Assembly: GCA_023435505.1 (NCBI GenBank)
Contig: JAEYRR010000142.1
Coordinates: 1-12,968 of the forward strand
DNA: 12,968 nt
Source of the DNA: Bacillota bacterium
GTDB lineage: Bacteria > Bacillota > Clostridia > Lachnospirales > Lachnospiraceae
Direction: 5' to 3'
Within the stretch, counting starts at the first letter, position 1; every line of letters starts with the position of its first letter. Shown here piece by piece: positions 1-7,459 of this stretch. Below the pieces are notes generated by a model. It had not been told where the DNA came from. It ran no database searches and worked only from the letters and a program-made list of their open reading frames with translations. Made by a program: the position numbers and the translations under genes.

Positions 1-1550
1 AAGGGTGTTTTTGTTGTTTTAGCTGGTGCTACCGGCTGTGGGAAATCTACCCTACTAAGATTGCTAAAGAAGGAGCTGGCTCCAAGGGGAGAGAGAACCG
101 GGAGTATTTTATTTCACGCAAAAGAATTGGAAGACTATAAGGAAGGGGAGCTTACCTCAAAAGTTGGTTTTGTCATGCAGAGTCCAGAACATCAGTGTGT
201 GACGGACAAGGTATGGCATGAGATTGCCTTTGGTTTGGAAAATATGGGCCTTGATCAACAGCAGATGCGGTTTCGTTGTGCTGAGATGGCCTCTTATTTT
301 GGTATGGATGAGTGGTTAGATAGAGAGGTGCATACTCTTTCCGGGGGACAAAAGCAGCTGTTAAACTTGGCATCTGTCTTAGTCATGAGACCGGAAATCC
401 TGATTTTAGACGAACCTACCTCGCAGCTTGATCCTATAGCAGCAGAGAATTTCATACAGACTGTAAAAAAACTGAATGAGGAGACCGGAATTACCATTCT
501 TATGGCAGAACACAGGATGGAATCCGTTCTGCCTATTGCCGACAAGGTATTATTAATGGATAAGGGAAGGATTGTTTATGAGGACAGACCTGAGCGTATG
601 ACCTCTAGAATATCATGCTTTGACACCTTTAAATCGGCTCTTCCTTGCAGTATGCGTCTATATATGGAATTTGAAACAGCAGATTATAAGACTGTGTGCC
701 CTCTTACAGTGGCTCAGGGACAGAAGTATCTGGCTGAACATTTTCATAAGGAAACCTCTATAAAACAGCAGACTAGCAAATGTTTAGTAAAGAAAATGAA
801 GAGGGATGAGAGAAGGTTAAGTCTGGAGCTAAAGTCTCTCTGGTTTAGATATAACAAAAAGGGAGTGGATGTTCTTAAAGATACCAATATCCAGTTATAT
901 GAAGGAGAAATCCTCTGCCTTTTAGGTGCTAATGGTTCCGGTAAATCTACCGCCTTAAAATGTGCAGCCGGAATCTTAAAGCCGTATGCTGGTAAAGTCA
1001 AAGGTAAGGACATGAAAATTGCCTACCTTCCTCAGGATGTTGAAACAGTATTTGTAACGGATTTGGTAGAAGAGGACCTGAAACTGGTGGGCTATAATAA
1101 GGATAATGGAGAGTTTCCTTTTGATTTATCTCCATTTTATAAGAAACATCCCTACGATTTAAGTGGAGGGGAAAAACAAATAGTGGCGATTGCAAAAGTT
1201 CTGCAAAGGGAGCAGATGTTCTGTTACTAGATGAACCGGCTAAAGGGCTGGATGCTGGTGCCAAGAACTTATTGCTGGAACTGTTGTTATCCTTAAAACT
1301 TCAAGGAAAATCGATTTTATTAGTTACCCATGATGTTGAGTTTGCTGCTTTATGCGGTGACCGATGTGCTCTCTTCTACCGAGGAGAAGTAGTATCCTCA
1401 GGAAGTGAGCGTAACTTTTTCGCTGGAAATGCTTTTTACACCACACAAGCGTCCAGAATCTCTAGAGGTTTTTATGATAATATAGTGACAACAGAGCAGC
1501 TACTTGAGAAATGCAGGAAAGAGGGAGGCGGTCAGTATGAGAAGATTTAG
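1..1550 (+). pseudogene. ECF transporter double ATP-binding protein (EcfA-type), 5'-truncated by window and frameshifted
   Basis: This protein carries two ABC ATPase halves in one chain, as in energy-coupling-factor (ECF) vitamin importers, and would hydrolyse ATP at the inner face of the membrane. The first half has Walker A GATGCGKST (bases 25-51), signature LSGGQ (337-351), Walker B LILDEP (400-417) and an H-loop in MAEHR. The second half has Walker A GANGSGKST (925-951) and signature LSGGE (1159-1173). The frame then ends at TAG 1228-1230, before the second Walker B. The missing part, LLLDEP then VTHD, continues in the -1 frame from about 1209 to the stop at 1548-1550. One extra G in the run at 1208-1210 would restore a continuous protein, so this is either a real frameshift or a sequencing error. 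The true start lies left of the window. The 3' end overlaps the S-subunit gene by 14 bp. Family assignment is confident, intactness is not. Confidence 0.85.
1207..1212 (+). other. Frameshift point in the second ATPase half
   Basis: The codons CAA AGG GAG run into a TAG stop six codons later, whereas reading from base 1209 gives GGA GCA GAT GTT and then the expected Walker B segment LLLDEP. A single base lost from the AAAGGG run explains the break. No canonical slippery heptamer is in the correct phase, so programmed frameshifting is not supported. Confidence 0.8.
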
Positions 1551-2208
1551 AGTATGGCTTCCTCTTGTAGTAATGCCAGGGTTACTCTTCCTTAGCTCCA
1601 CCGTTTTTAACGAAAGATATTATGCTGCATGCTCCCTAATTTTTGCTATACTATCCTGTGTCTTTTTGATGAGGAGTTTTGAAAAGCATACCACGAATAT
1701 TCGAAAGACGGTATTAATTGCAGTTATGACAACACTTTCTGTCCTCAGTCGCTTTCTTTTTGCCCTGGTACCGGGGTTTAAGCCGATGACTGCCATCATA
1801 GTTCTTACTGCGTTATATCTGGGTCCAGAAGCAGGCTTCTTTTGTGGGGCATTTACTGCGCTTATCTCCAATATATATTTTGGTCAGGGTCCATGGACAC
1901 CATTTCAGATGCTTTCCTTTGGAGTGATAGGTCTGTTTGCCGGAGTATGGGGAAAAGCGTTGAGAAAGAACAGGATTCTGTTAGCAATATCTGGAGTAGT
2001 TGCAGGGGTTATGTATTCATTTATTATGGATATATGGACAGTTCTCTGGTACAATTCAGGTTTCCAAGTGGATCTTTTCTTAGCTGCTTTGGTAACAGCG
2101 ATTCCCTTTACTCTTTGTTATGCCATCTCCAATGTAATCTTTCTGTTAGCTCTATATAAACCGTTTGCAAGGAAGATGGAACGTATCGTTTACAAAATTG
2201 GAATATGA
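1537..2208 (+). CDS. ECF transporter S component, integral membrane substrate-binding subunit
   Basis: This 223-residue, very hydrophobic protein is the membrane subunit that binds the vitamin-like substrate and docks on the ECF ATPase/T module. Two extra N-terminal membrane segments (about residues 6-24 and 28-46) precede a six-helix unit from about 57 to 208. Its signature is RFLFALVPGFKP (72-83) followed by SNIYFGQGPWTPFQM (111-125), a pattern I recognise from clostridial ECF S components of the cobalamin-related (CbrT-like) type. That substrate is only a guess. I chose the ATG at 1537 because AGGGAGG (1522-1528) precedes it; the ATG at 1504 has no good ribosome site. It overlaps the ATPase reading frame by 14 bp, so translation is probably coupled, and a terminator follows directly. 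No T-component gene is visible; it may lie upstream of the window. Confidence 0.8.
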   Translation: MRRFRVWLPLVVMPGLLFLSSTVFNERYYAACSLIFAILSCVFLMRSFEKHTTNIRKTVLIAVMTTLSVLSRFLFALVPGFKPMTAIIVLTALYLGPEAGFFCGAFTALISNIYFGQGPWTPFQMLSFGVIGLFAGVWGKALRKNRILLAISGVVAGVMYSFIMDIWTVLWYNSGFQVDLFLAALVTAIPFTLCYAISNVIFLLALYKPFARKMERIVYKIGI

Positions 2209-2211
2209 TAG

Positions 2212-2239
2212 AAAGACTGCTTAGGGGCAGTCTTTTTAT
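2212..2239 (+). terminator. Rho-independent terminator after the ECF operon
   Basis: A perfect 9-bp stem, AAAGACTGC (2212-2220) with GCAGTCTTT (2227-2235), encloses a 6-nt loop and runs into a T-rich tail. It begins 4 bases after the S-component stop codon. Confidence 0.9.
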
Positions 2240-2288
2240 TTACTATGAGTAAATTTACTTAATAAAACTATGAGATAGGATGTGAATA

Positions 2289-2317
2289 TTGACATTAGTG
2301 GTTTAACGTGTTAAAAT
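2289..2317 (+). promoter_or_regulatory. Sigma-A promoter of the ABC importer operon with overlapping palindrome
   Basis: A consensus -35 TTGACA (2289-2294) and -10 TAAAAT (2312-2317) are separated by exactly 17 bp. Start of transcription would be near 2324, leaving a leader of only about 26 nt, too short for a T-box or riboswitch. A palindrome TTTAAC-GT-GTTAAA (2302-2315) overlaps the spacer and the -10 and is placed like a repressor operator. The cognate regulator is unknown. The ribosome site GAGGAGG is at 2335-2341. Confidence 0.8.
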
Positions 2318-2349
2318 CTTAAACTAACAAAGAAGAGGAGGAAAATTAT

Positions 2350-3324
2350 ATGAAAAATGGAAAAGTAAAGAAATTAGCAGCCTTGTTAATGAGTACTGTA
2401 CTAGTACTTTCTCTGACAGCTTGTGCAGGCAAATCGGGTGGAAGTGATACATATACAATTGGTATTTGCCAGTTAGTTCAGCATGAAGCTTTAGATGCTG
2501 CAACGAAGGGTTTTAAAGATGCATTAACAGAAAAATTAGGTGATAAGGTGAAATTTGATGAGCAGAATGCTCAGGGAGATTCCGCTAACTGTGCTCCTAT
2601 TATTAACGGCTTTGTCTCATCTAAAGTAGACTTAATCCTAGCTAATGCCACAGCACCTTTACAGGCGGCAGCAGCAGGAACAACTTCCATTCCAGTTCTA
2701 GGAACTTCTGTAACAGACTATGCAACGGCACTTGATATAAGTGATTGGAAGGGCACTACAGGAACTAATATATCCGGTACCTCAGACTTGGCACCTCTTA
2801 AGGAACAGGCAGCTTTATTGAACGAAATGTTCCCAGAAGCTAAGAAGGTAGGTATGCTGTACTGTTCAGCAGAAGCTAACTCTCAGTATCAGGTAGACGA
2901 GATGACCAAATATCTTAAGGAGTATGGTTATGAAGTAAGTAACTATTCCTTTGTGGATTCTAATGATCTAGCAACAGTTGTCAATAAAGCAGTGAAAGAT
3001 GTTGAAGTAATTTATGTCCCAACGGATAACACAGCTGCGTCTAATACAGAAATTATCAACAACATTTGCAAGCCTGCAGGCATTCCTGTTATAGCAGGAG
3101 AGGAAGGCATCTGTAAGGGTTGTGGAGTTGCTACTCTTTCTATCAGCTACTATGATTTAGGATACACCACAGGACAGATGGCTTATGATGTACTAGTAAA
3201 TGGAAAAGATGTTTCTAAGATGGAAGTGCAATTTGCACCTAAAGTAACTAAAAAATATAACAAAGAGAATTGCGAAGCTTTAAATATTAAAGTACCAACT
3301 GGATATGAGGCAATCGCAGAGTAA
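2350..3324 (+). CDS. ABC importer substrate-binding lipoprotein (ABC_sub_bind / TrpX-like family)
   Basis: This 324-residue extracellular lipoprotein captures substrate for the following permease and ATPase. A lipoprotein signal peptide, with lysines at the N-terminus, a hydrophobic core and lipobox LTAC, ends at the modified Cys25. The mature part begins after a short G/S-rich linker with TYTIGICQLVQHEALD and contains segments typical of the type-I periplasmic-binding fold family PF04392 (for example VDLILANATAPLQAA and IPVLGTSVTDY). Family members import amino acids such as tryptophan or tyrosine, but there is no T-box leader to support that here, so the substrate stays open. The ATG has a strong ribosome site GAGGAGG 8 bp upstream. 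It is the first gene of a three-gene operon; the permease starts 25 bp downstream. Confidence 0.88.
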   Translation: MKNGKVKKLAALLMSTVLVLSLTACAGKSGGSDTYTIGICQLVQHEALDAATKGFKDALTEKLGDKVKFDEQNAQGDSANCAPIINGFVSSKVDLILANATAPLQAAAAGTTSIPVLGTSVTDYATALDISDWKGTTGTNISGTSDLAPLKEQAALLNEMFPEAKKVGMLYCSAEANSQYQVDEMTKYLKEYGYEVSNYSFVDSNDLATVVNKAVKDVEVIYVPTDNTAASNTEIINNICKPAGIPVIAGEEGICKGCGVATLSISYYDLGYTTGQMAYDVLVNGKDVSKMEVQFAPKVTKKYNKENCEALNIKVPTGYEAIAE

Positions 3325-3349
3325 CTAAAGAGATACTGGAGGATATATT

Positions 3350-4249
3350 ATGGATGTAGGAGCTTTTTTTAGCGCAGTACCGGGGGCAGTTGCCCAGGGA
3401 CTCATCTGGGGCATCATGGCGATAGGGGTTTATATAACTTTTAAAATACTGGATGTTGCAGATCTTACTGTAGATGGTACGATGTGTACCGGTGGAGCAG
3501 TATGTATCATAATGATGAGGAGTGGTTTTAGTATCTGGGTAAGCCTGTTGGTTGCCTTTATTGCAGGTATGTTAGCGGGTTTAATCACCGGGGTGTTACA
3601 CACGTTTATGGGAATTCCTCCTATTTTAGCCGGAATCTTAACTCAGTTTGGTTTGTATACCATTAATTTGAAGATTATGGGTAAGGCGAATCAAACGATT
3701 AGTGCCAATAAATATGATCTATTAGTATCATTGCGTGATATTAACAGAACAATCATTGTAGCAGGTATCTTTGTTATTGTGTTGATTGCAGTTCTATACT
3801 GGTTTTTTGGGACTGAAAGAGGATGCTCGATTCGTGCAACTGGAGGTAACCCTAATATGAGCCGTGCTCAGGGCATTAACACAAAGACAAATATCATGCT
3901 GGGGCTTATGCTATCCAATGGTATCGTAGCATTGGCAAGTGCTCTTTATGCTCAGTATCAGGGCTTTGCTGATGTGAATGCGGGCAGGGGTGCAATTGTA
4001 ATAGGTCTGGCGGCAGTGGTAATAGGTAATGTGTGCTTTGAAAAGATTTTTCATAATTTTGCGTTAAAGCTTCTATCTGTGGCCTTTGGTGGCATCATCT
4101 ATTTCGTAGTTCTTCAGTTTGTTATGTGGTTAGGGTTTGATAGTGAATGGATGAAGCTGTTATCTGCAATCATTGTTGCTATCTTCTTAGCTGTTCCATA
4201 CTGGAAGAAAAAGTACTTTACAAAACCAGTGAAAAAGGAGGTAGTATAA
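3350..4249 (+). CDS. ABC importer permease (BPD_transp_2 family)
   Basis: This 299-residue membrane protein forms the translocation channel for the importer. It is hydrophobic almost throughout, with roughly eight membrane segments. Family traits visible are the early segment ILDVADLTVDGTMCTGGAV (about 33-51), and the cytoplasmic coupling region GCSIRATGGNPNMSRAQGI (about 158-176), which contacts the ATPase in branched-chain-amino-acid/ribose-type permeases (PF02653). The C-terminus is basic (YWKKKYF...KPVKKE), as expected for a cytoplasmic tail. The ATG at 3350 follows GGAGG (3338-3342). The gene stops one base before the ATPase start, so the two are almost certainly translated together. Only one permease gene is present, so a homodimer is likely, as in TrpXYZ-type systems. 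Confidence 0.9.
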   Translation: MDVGAFFSAVPGAVAQGLIWGIMAIGVYITFKILDVADLTVDGTMCTGGAVCIIMMRSGFSIWVSLLVAFIAGMLAGLITGVLHTFMGIPPILAGILTQFGLYTINLKIMGKANQTISANKYDLLVSLRDINRTIIVAGIFVIVLIAVLYWFFGTERGCSIRATGGNPNMSRAQGINTKTNIMLGLMLSNGIVALASALYAQYQGFADVNAGRGAIVIGLAAVVIGNVCFEKIFHNFALKLLSVAFGGIIYFVVLQFVMWLGFDSEWMKLLSAIIVAIFLAVPYWKKKYFTKPVKKEVV

Positions 4250-4250
4250 T

Positions 4251-5045
4251 ATGCTTCGTATACATAACATATATAAAACCTTTAATCCTGGCACCGTTAA
4301 TGAAAAAATCGCTTTAAATGGGCTTTCCCTTCAGTTAAATGAAGGAGATTTCGTCACTGTAATCGGTGGCAACGGCGCAGGTAAATCAACTCTACTTAAT
4401 GCGGTTGCTGGAACCTGGCTAGTGGATCAAGGTGAGATATTAATCGATGATATAGATGTGACCAAAATGCCAGAACATAAGAGAGCTACTGTTCTAGGTC
4501 GTGTATTCCAGGATCCTATGATGGGGACAGTTGCTTCGATGCAGATTGACGAGAACTTGGCTCTGGCCTATAGAAGAGGGAACTTCAGGGGGCTCCGTAT
4601 GGGGATTAATGCAAGTGAACGAAAGAAATATGTAGAGCTCCTCACCCAGTTAGACCTAGGTCTTGAGCAAAGGCTTTCCTCTAAGGTGGGATTGTTATCC
4701 GGTGGGCAGCGTCAGGCTCTGACTTTGCTGATGGCAACCATGAAGAAACCAAAATTATTGCTTTTAGATGAGCATACGGCAGCCTTAGACCCTAAGACAG
4801 CCCAGAAGGTATTGGCAACTACCAATAAGATTGTAACAGAGAATAATCTTACAACGCTTATGATTACTCATAATATGAAGGACGCTATTAAGAATGGTAA
4901 TCGCCTCATTATGATGAATGAAGGAAAAATTATTCTTGATATTTCTGGAGAGGAAAAGAAGAAATTAACTGTAGCGGATCTTCTTCAGAGATTTGCAGAG
5001 TTAAGTGAAGATGGGGTTGTAAGTGACAAAGCATTACTAGGTTAG
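4251..5045 (+). CDS. ABC importer ATP-binding protein
   Basis: This 264-residue cytoplasmic ATPase powers the importer. All core elements are present: Walker A GGNGAGKST (39-47), Q-loop glutamine in VFQDP (about 87), signature LSGGQRQ (149-155), Walker B LLLLDEH (169-175), D-loop ALD (178-180) and H-loop His207 in ITHN. The residue after the catalytic Glu is His (DEHTAALD) instead of the usual Pro; to my knowledge this is common in this importer subfamily and does not suggest inactivity. The start is supported by AAGGAGGT (4235-4242) lying inside the end of the permease gene. It is the last gene of the operon. No clear intrinsic terminator is visible before the next promoter at 5083, so some read-through into the HPr-like gene is possible. 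Confidence 0.92.
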   Translation: MLRIHNIYKTFNPGTVNEKIALNGLSLQLNEGDFVTVIGGNGAGKSTLLNAVAGTWLVDQGEILIDDIDVTKMPEHKRATVLGRVFQDPMMGTVASMQIDENLALAYRRGNFRGLRMGINASERKKYVELLTQLDLGLEQRLSSKVGLLSGGQRQALTLLMATMKKPKLLLLDEHTAALDPKTAQKVLATTNKIVTENNLTTLMITHNMKDAIKNGNRLIMMNEGKIILDISGEEKKKLTVADLLQRFAELSEDGVVSDKALLG

Positions 5046-5082
5046 ATAATTGGTTTTCTTTCAAAGTAAATATTAGTATTAT

Positions 5083-5111
5083 TTGATATAAGTGGATTAT
5101 TATGTTATAAT
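5083..5111 (+). promoter_or_regulatory. Sigma-A promoter of the HPr-like gene
   Basis: TTGATA (5083-5088) and a perfect TATAAT (5106-5111) are separated by 17 bp. The predicted transcript starts about 58 nt before the ATG at 5176. GGAGGT (5165-5170) is the ribosome site. Confidence 0.8.
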
Positions 5112-5175
5112 TGTTCCAGAAATCAGTATCGACCAAGATGATTTTCGCATATGTCACATAATATGGAGGTAAGAC

Positions 5176-5412
5176 ATGAAACTATCTAATATTGAGAATC
5201 CAGCTGAATTTATGAAAGTAATTGATAGCTGTGAGGGAAAAGTTGAATTAATTACAAATGAAGGCGATCGCCTGAATCTAAAATCCAAACTTTGTCAGTA
5301 TGTGTCTTTAGCAACTATATTTACTGCTACGGCAAAGATTCCAGAGATTGAGATTGTAGCGTATGAGCCAGAAGATACGAAGAAAATTCTAGAGTATCTT
5401 ATTAGAGCATAA
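5176..5412 (+). CDS. Small HPr-like protein lacking the phosphocarrier histidine (Crh-like?)
   Basis: This is a 78-residue soluble protein. The segment DRLNLKSKLCQYVSLA (31-46) resembles the region of the PTS phosphocarrier HPr around regulatory Ser46 (VNLKS...GVMSL), placing Ser37 at that position, and the C-terminus (YEPEDTKKILEYLI) fits the last HPr helix. At the N-terminus, NPAEF (8-12) lines up with the RPA motif of HPr, but no histidine occurs at or near the His15 position; the protein contains no histidine at all. It therefore cannot be a normal phosphocarrier. The Bacillus protein Crh (catalytic His replaced, Ser46 kept) is the closest known analogy. The alignment is by eye and the function is unproven. 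The gene stands alone between its own promoter and terminator and starts after GGAGGT. Confidence 0.7.
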   Translation: MKLSNIENPAEFMKVIDSCEGKVELITNEGDRLNLKSKLCQYVSLATIFTATAKIPEIEIVAYEPEDTKKILEYLIRA

Positions 5413-5430
5413 AAATAGGATTGTTACATA

Positions 5431-5466
5431 AAGGTGTTCTGTGATTAATCATAGAACACCTTTTCT
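5431..5466 (+). terminator. Intrinsic terminator, possibly bidirectional
   Basis: A 14-bp stem, AAGGTGTTCTGTGA (5431-5444) with TCATAGAACACCTT (5449-5462), has one G-U pair and a TTAA loop, and runs into TTCTTT. It lies between convergent genes (the HPr-like gene and the hydrolase), so it probably also ends the minus-strand transcript, although the T-tract on that side is weaker. Confidence 0.85.
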
Positions 5467-5489
5467 TTACTTGTATAAGTGATATCATT

Positions 5490-6308
5490 TTATTCTTTAA
5501 AATAGGTATCCAGCCACCCTTTTACAATGCCGGTGAAGATCTCAGGTTGTTCGATTTGAACATTATGACCGCCTCCTGCAATGGCAATATAGGTACCATT
5601 ACTATATTGCTTCGTCAATTCAAACTGGTCTACAAAGCCTACTTCTGTATCCTGCTTACCGGTTATGCACAATGTAGGTCCTTTATACGGCTGATCTAAA
5701 GAGTCTACATCATACTGAAATGCTCCCTCCTGTACTTCATTTATAAAGTGGGAGTTCTGTAGCTTGATGCCACATAAGATTTGGTCTCTGTAACGCTCCC
5801 AGACCTCTTTTGTGAGAACAACGTTCATATAGGTAAAACTGTCTAGGTCTTCTTTACTTAAAGTGGAAAGAAAAGCATCATCTTGTTTTATCACTTTAAG
5901 AGGAACAACTGTGCCAGTCCGGAAGCCAGGGTAGACAGCCGGGCAAAGAAGCAAAAGACCTTTCACCATATTCATCCGTTCTTTTATCATACCTCTGGAA
6001 AGATGTCCACCATAGGATTCTCCAATCAGTATAAAGGATTGGTTTGGAATAATATCATCTAACAGGGCAAAAATAATTCTCAGTATATCATGGGAATCTT
6101 TGATATCCGGTCCTGGGACAGATTTCCCTCTACCTGGAAGATCTATGTAGATGCGCTTAAAGTTGCCGCTGGTCTGTTCAAATACAGGTTCTAAGCAACC
6201 GGACATAAATTGGTGATCCACACCCCATCCATGAAGGATGACAGTAGGGTGACCTTCTCCAATCATATTATAATATAGCGTTGTACCTTGAATTTGCTTA
6301 TAAGACAT
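5490..6308 (-). CDS. Alpha/beta hydrolase, probable SOS-regulated
   Basis: This 272-residue cytoplasmic alpha/beta-hydrolase-fold enzyme has an oxyanion motif HGWG (26-29), a nucleophile elbow GESYGG with Ser98, an acid Asp220 in TGKQDTEVG, and His248 in GGGHNVQIEQPE, giving a complete Ser-Asp-His triad. The segment IDLPGRGKS (55-63) is typical of proline-iminopeptidase/esterase-like members. The lid region (about 125-205) gives no substrate clue, so the reaction is unknown. The ATG at 6308 is preceded by AGGAGG/AAGGAGT on the minus strand. The striking feature is upstream: a good promoter with a LexA box starting about three bases after the predicted transcription start. I therefore infer induction by DNA damage. 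The gene is monocistronic and divergent from the deacetylase. Confidence 0.88.
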   Translation of the reverse strand: MSYKQIQGTTLYYNMIGEGHPTVILHGWGVDHQFMSGCLEPVFEQTSGNFKRIYIDLPGRGKSVPGPDIKDSHDILRIIFALLDDIIPNQSFILIGESYGGHLSRGMIKERMNMVKGLLLLCPAVYPGFRTGTVVPLKVIKQDDAFLSTLSKEDLDSFTYMNVVLTKEVWERYRDQILCGIKLQNSHFINEVQEGAFQYDVDSLDQPYKGPTLCITGKQDTEVGFVDQFELTKQYSNGTYIAIAGGGHNVQIEQPEIFTGIVKGWLDTYFKE

Positions 6309-6341
6309 AATACTCCTTTCCTCCTTATCAAAACCAGAATA

Positions 6342-6355
6342 AGAACGTGTGTTCG
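6342..6355 (-). promoter_or_regulatory. LexA (DinR) SOS box
   Basis: Read on the minus strand this is CGAACACACGTTCT, which matches the Bacillus LexA/DinR consensus CGAACRNRYGTTYC at 13 of 14 positions and contains the required GAAC-N4-GTTC core. It lies at about +3 to +16 of the predicted hydrolase transcript, where a bound repressor would block initiation or clearance. Confidence 0.75.
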
Positions 6356-6363
6356 ATACCTAA

Positions 6364-6392
6364 ATTGTAGTCTAGTAAACTTGTAAAGTCAA
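6364..6392 (-). promoter_or_regulatory. Sigma-A promoter of the hydrolase gene
   Basis: On the minus strand, -35 TTGACT (6392-6387) and -10 TACAAT (6369-6364) are 17 bp apart. The predicted start is near 6357, so the SOS box at 6355-6342 covers the first transcribed bases. Confidence 0.75.
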
Positions 6393-6423
6393 CATGTTTT
6401 ATCTTTTTATTATCGACGTAAAA

Positions 6424-6432
6424 TGATAAAAT
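6424..6432 (+). promoter_or_regulatory. Candidate extended -10 promoter of the deacetylase gene
   Basis: TGATAAAAT fits an extended -10 (TG-n-TAAAAT). The -35 region at the correct distance (TTTTTA, 6404-6409) is poor. The SOS box lies about 70 bp upstream and is unlikely to affect this direction. Confidence 0.4.
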
Positions 6433-6471
6433 AGTATTCGTATGAAAGAGTGTTAAGAAAAGAGGGGTTAT

Positions 6472-7458
6472 ATGGAGCAACGATTAAAAAAATATTTGCA
6501 ATACATAGAGAAGAGAATAAGTGAGATTAAGAATCCAGAAGGGGATACTTATACCTATACTTTTTTAGAAAAGGAGAAGGCGGAACTTCTTACTCAGATT
6601 GCATTCTTTCAGCATGAACGACTCATTCATCTGATTGTGACAGCGTTATTTGCCTTAATGACAATTATGACTTTTGTGGCAGTAATGCTTTCCTTTTCAA
6701 TAGAAGCACTTGTACTCCTAGCATTGTTCTTCGTGCTTTTGATACCATATATCAGACATTATTATATCTTAGAGAATGGAACCCAGAAGCTCTATGGCTA
6801 TTACGACCAATTAAAAGACTTGAAAAAAGATGAGAAAAAAGTAGTAGCGTTTACCTTTGATGACGGACCTATAGAAGCTTCGGAGGAGTCTAGTGCCATG
6901 AGTATCTTACATACCCTAAAGACTTATGGGCAGCATGCAACCTTCTTTTATGTAGGACAGAATATTAATGAGAGTAACCGGCAAGAAATAGAATTTGCCA
7001 GATCCATCGGTTGTGAGGTCGGAAATCATGGCTATTCTCACTGTCATTTAAATGAAATCAGTGAAGAAGCGATTAAAGAGGAGATTGATAAGACGGATAA
7101 GTTATTATCTGAGATAATCGGCGAGTCTATAAGGCTCACCCGAGTGACTTATCTGGCCTATAACGAAAAGGTATTAAAGGCCATTCATACTCCTGTGATT
7201 TCCTGTAGTGTTGATTCCAAGGACTGGGATCAGGCCAGTGTAGAAGAGATCATCAATACCGTGTTATCTGCAGATGAAAAAGGAGAGTTAAGTGGTGCCA
7301 TAGTCCTTATGCATGAACCATATTATACAACAGCCAGCGCTGTACAGTATCTGGTTCCTGCCTTAATAAGGAAGGGGTATCAGATTGTATCTGTATCAGA
7401 ACTGGCTGCGTATAAAAAGGTCAATTTAAAAGCACATCATATGTATACAAAGCTGTAA
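6472..7458 (+). CDS. Membrane-anchored polysaccharide deacetylase (CE4 / NodB-like)
   Basis: This 328-residue protein removes acetyl groups from a polysaccharide, presumably peptidoglycan or another envelope glycan, by family analogy. A charged N-terminal region (1-50) is followed by two hydrophobic helices (about 51-73 and 77-94), then a NodB domain from about 122. Motif 1 TFDDGP (128-133) supplies catalytic Asp130 and metal ligand Asp131. Motif 2 NHGYSH (185-190) gives metal ligands His186 and His190. Motif 3 is degenerate: RVTYL (224-228) instead of the usual RPPYG, keeping Arg and Tyr but losing Gly. Motif 4 is DSKDWD (248-253), and motif 5 LMHEP has His281. A hairpin of two helices would place both ends on the same side of the membrane, which is odd for an envelope enzyme. 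The start follows AGAGGGG (6461-6467). Confidence 0.87.
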   Translation: MEQRLKKYLQYIEKRISEIKNPEGDTYTYTFLEKEKAELLTQIAFFQHERLIHLIVTALFALMTIMTFVAVMLSFSIEALVLLALFFVLLIPYIRHYYILENGTQKLYGYYDQLKDLKKDEKKVVAFTFDDGPIEASEESSAMSILHTLKTYGQHATFFYVGQNINESNRQEIEFARSIGCEVGNHGYSHCHLNEISEEAIKEEIDKTDKLLSEIIGESIRLTRVTYLAYNEKVLKAIHTPVISCSVDSKDWDQASVEEIINTVLSADEKGELSGAIVLMHEPYYTTASAVQYLVPALIRKGYQIVSVSELAAYKKVNLKAHHMYTKL

Positions 7459-7459
7459 A

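Noticed and set aside
1204..1215. Programmed -1 frameshift in the ATPase gene
   Set aside because: No slippery heptamer in the right phase and no obvious downstream stem; a lost base is simpler.
2295..2316. Catabolite-response element (cre) in the importer promoter
   Set aside because: The CG centre is present but several positions of TGWAANCGNTNWCA do not match, so the palindrome is reported only as an unassigned operator.
2318..2349. T-box or riboswitch before the ABC importer
   Set aside because: The promoter leaves only about 26 nt of leader, far too short for a structured aptamer.
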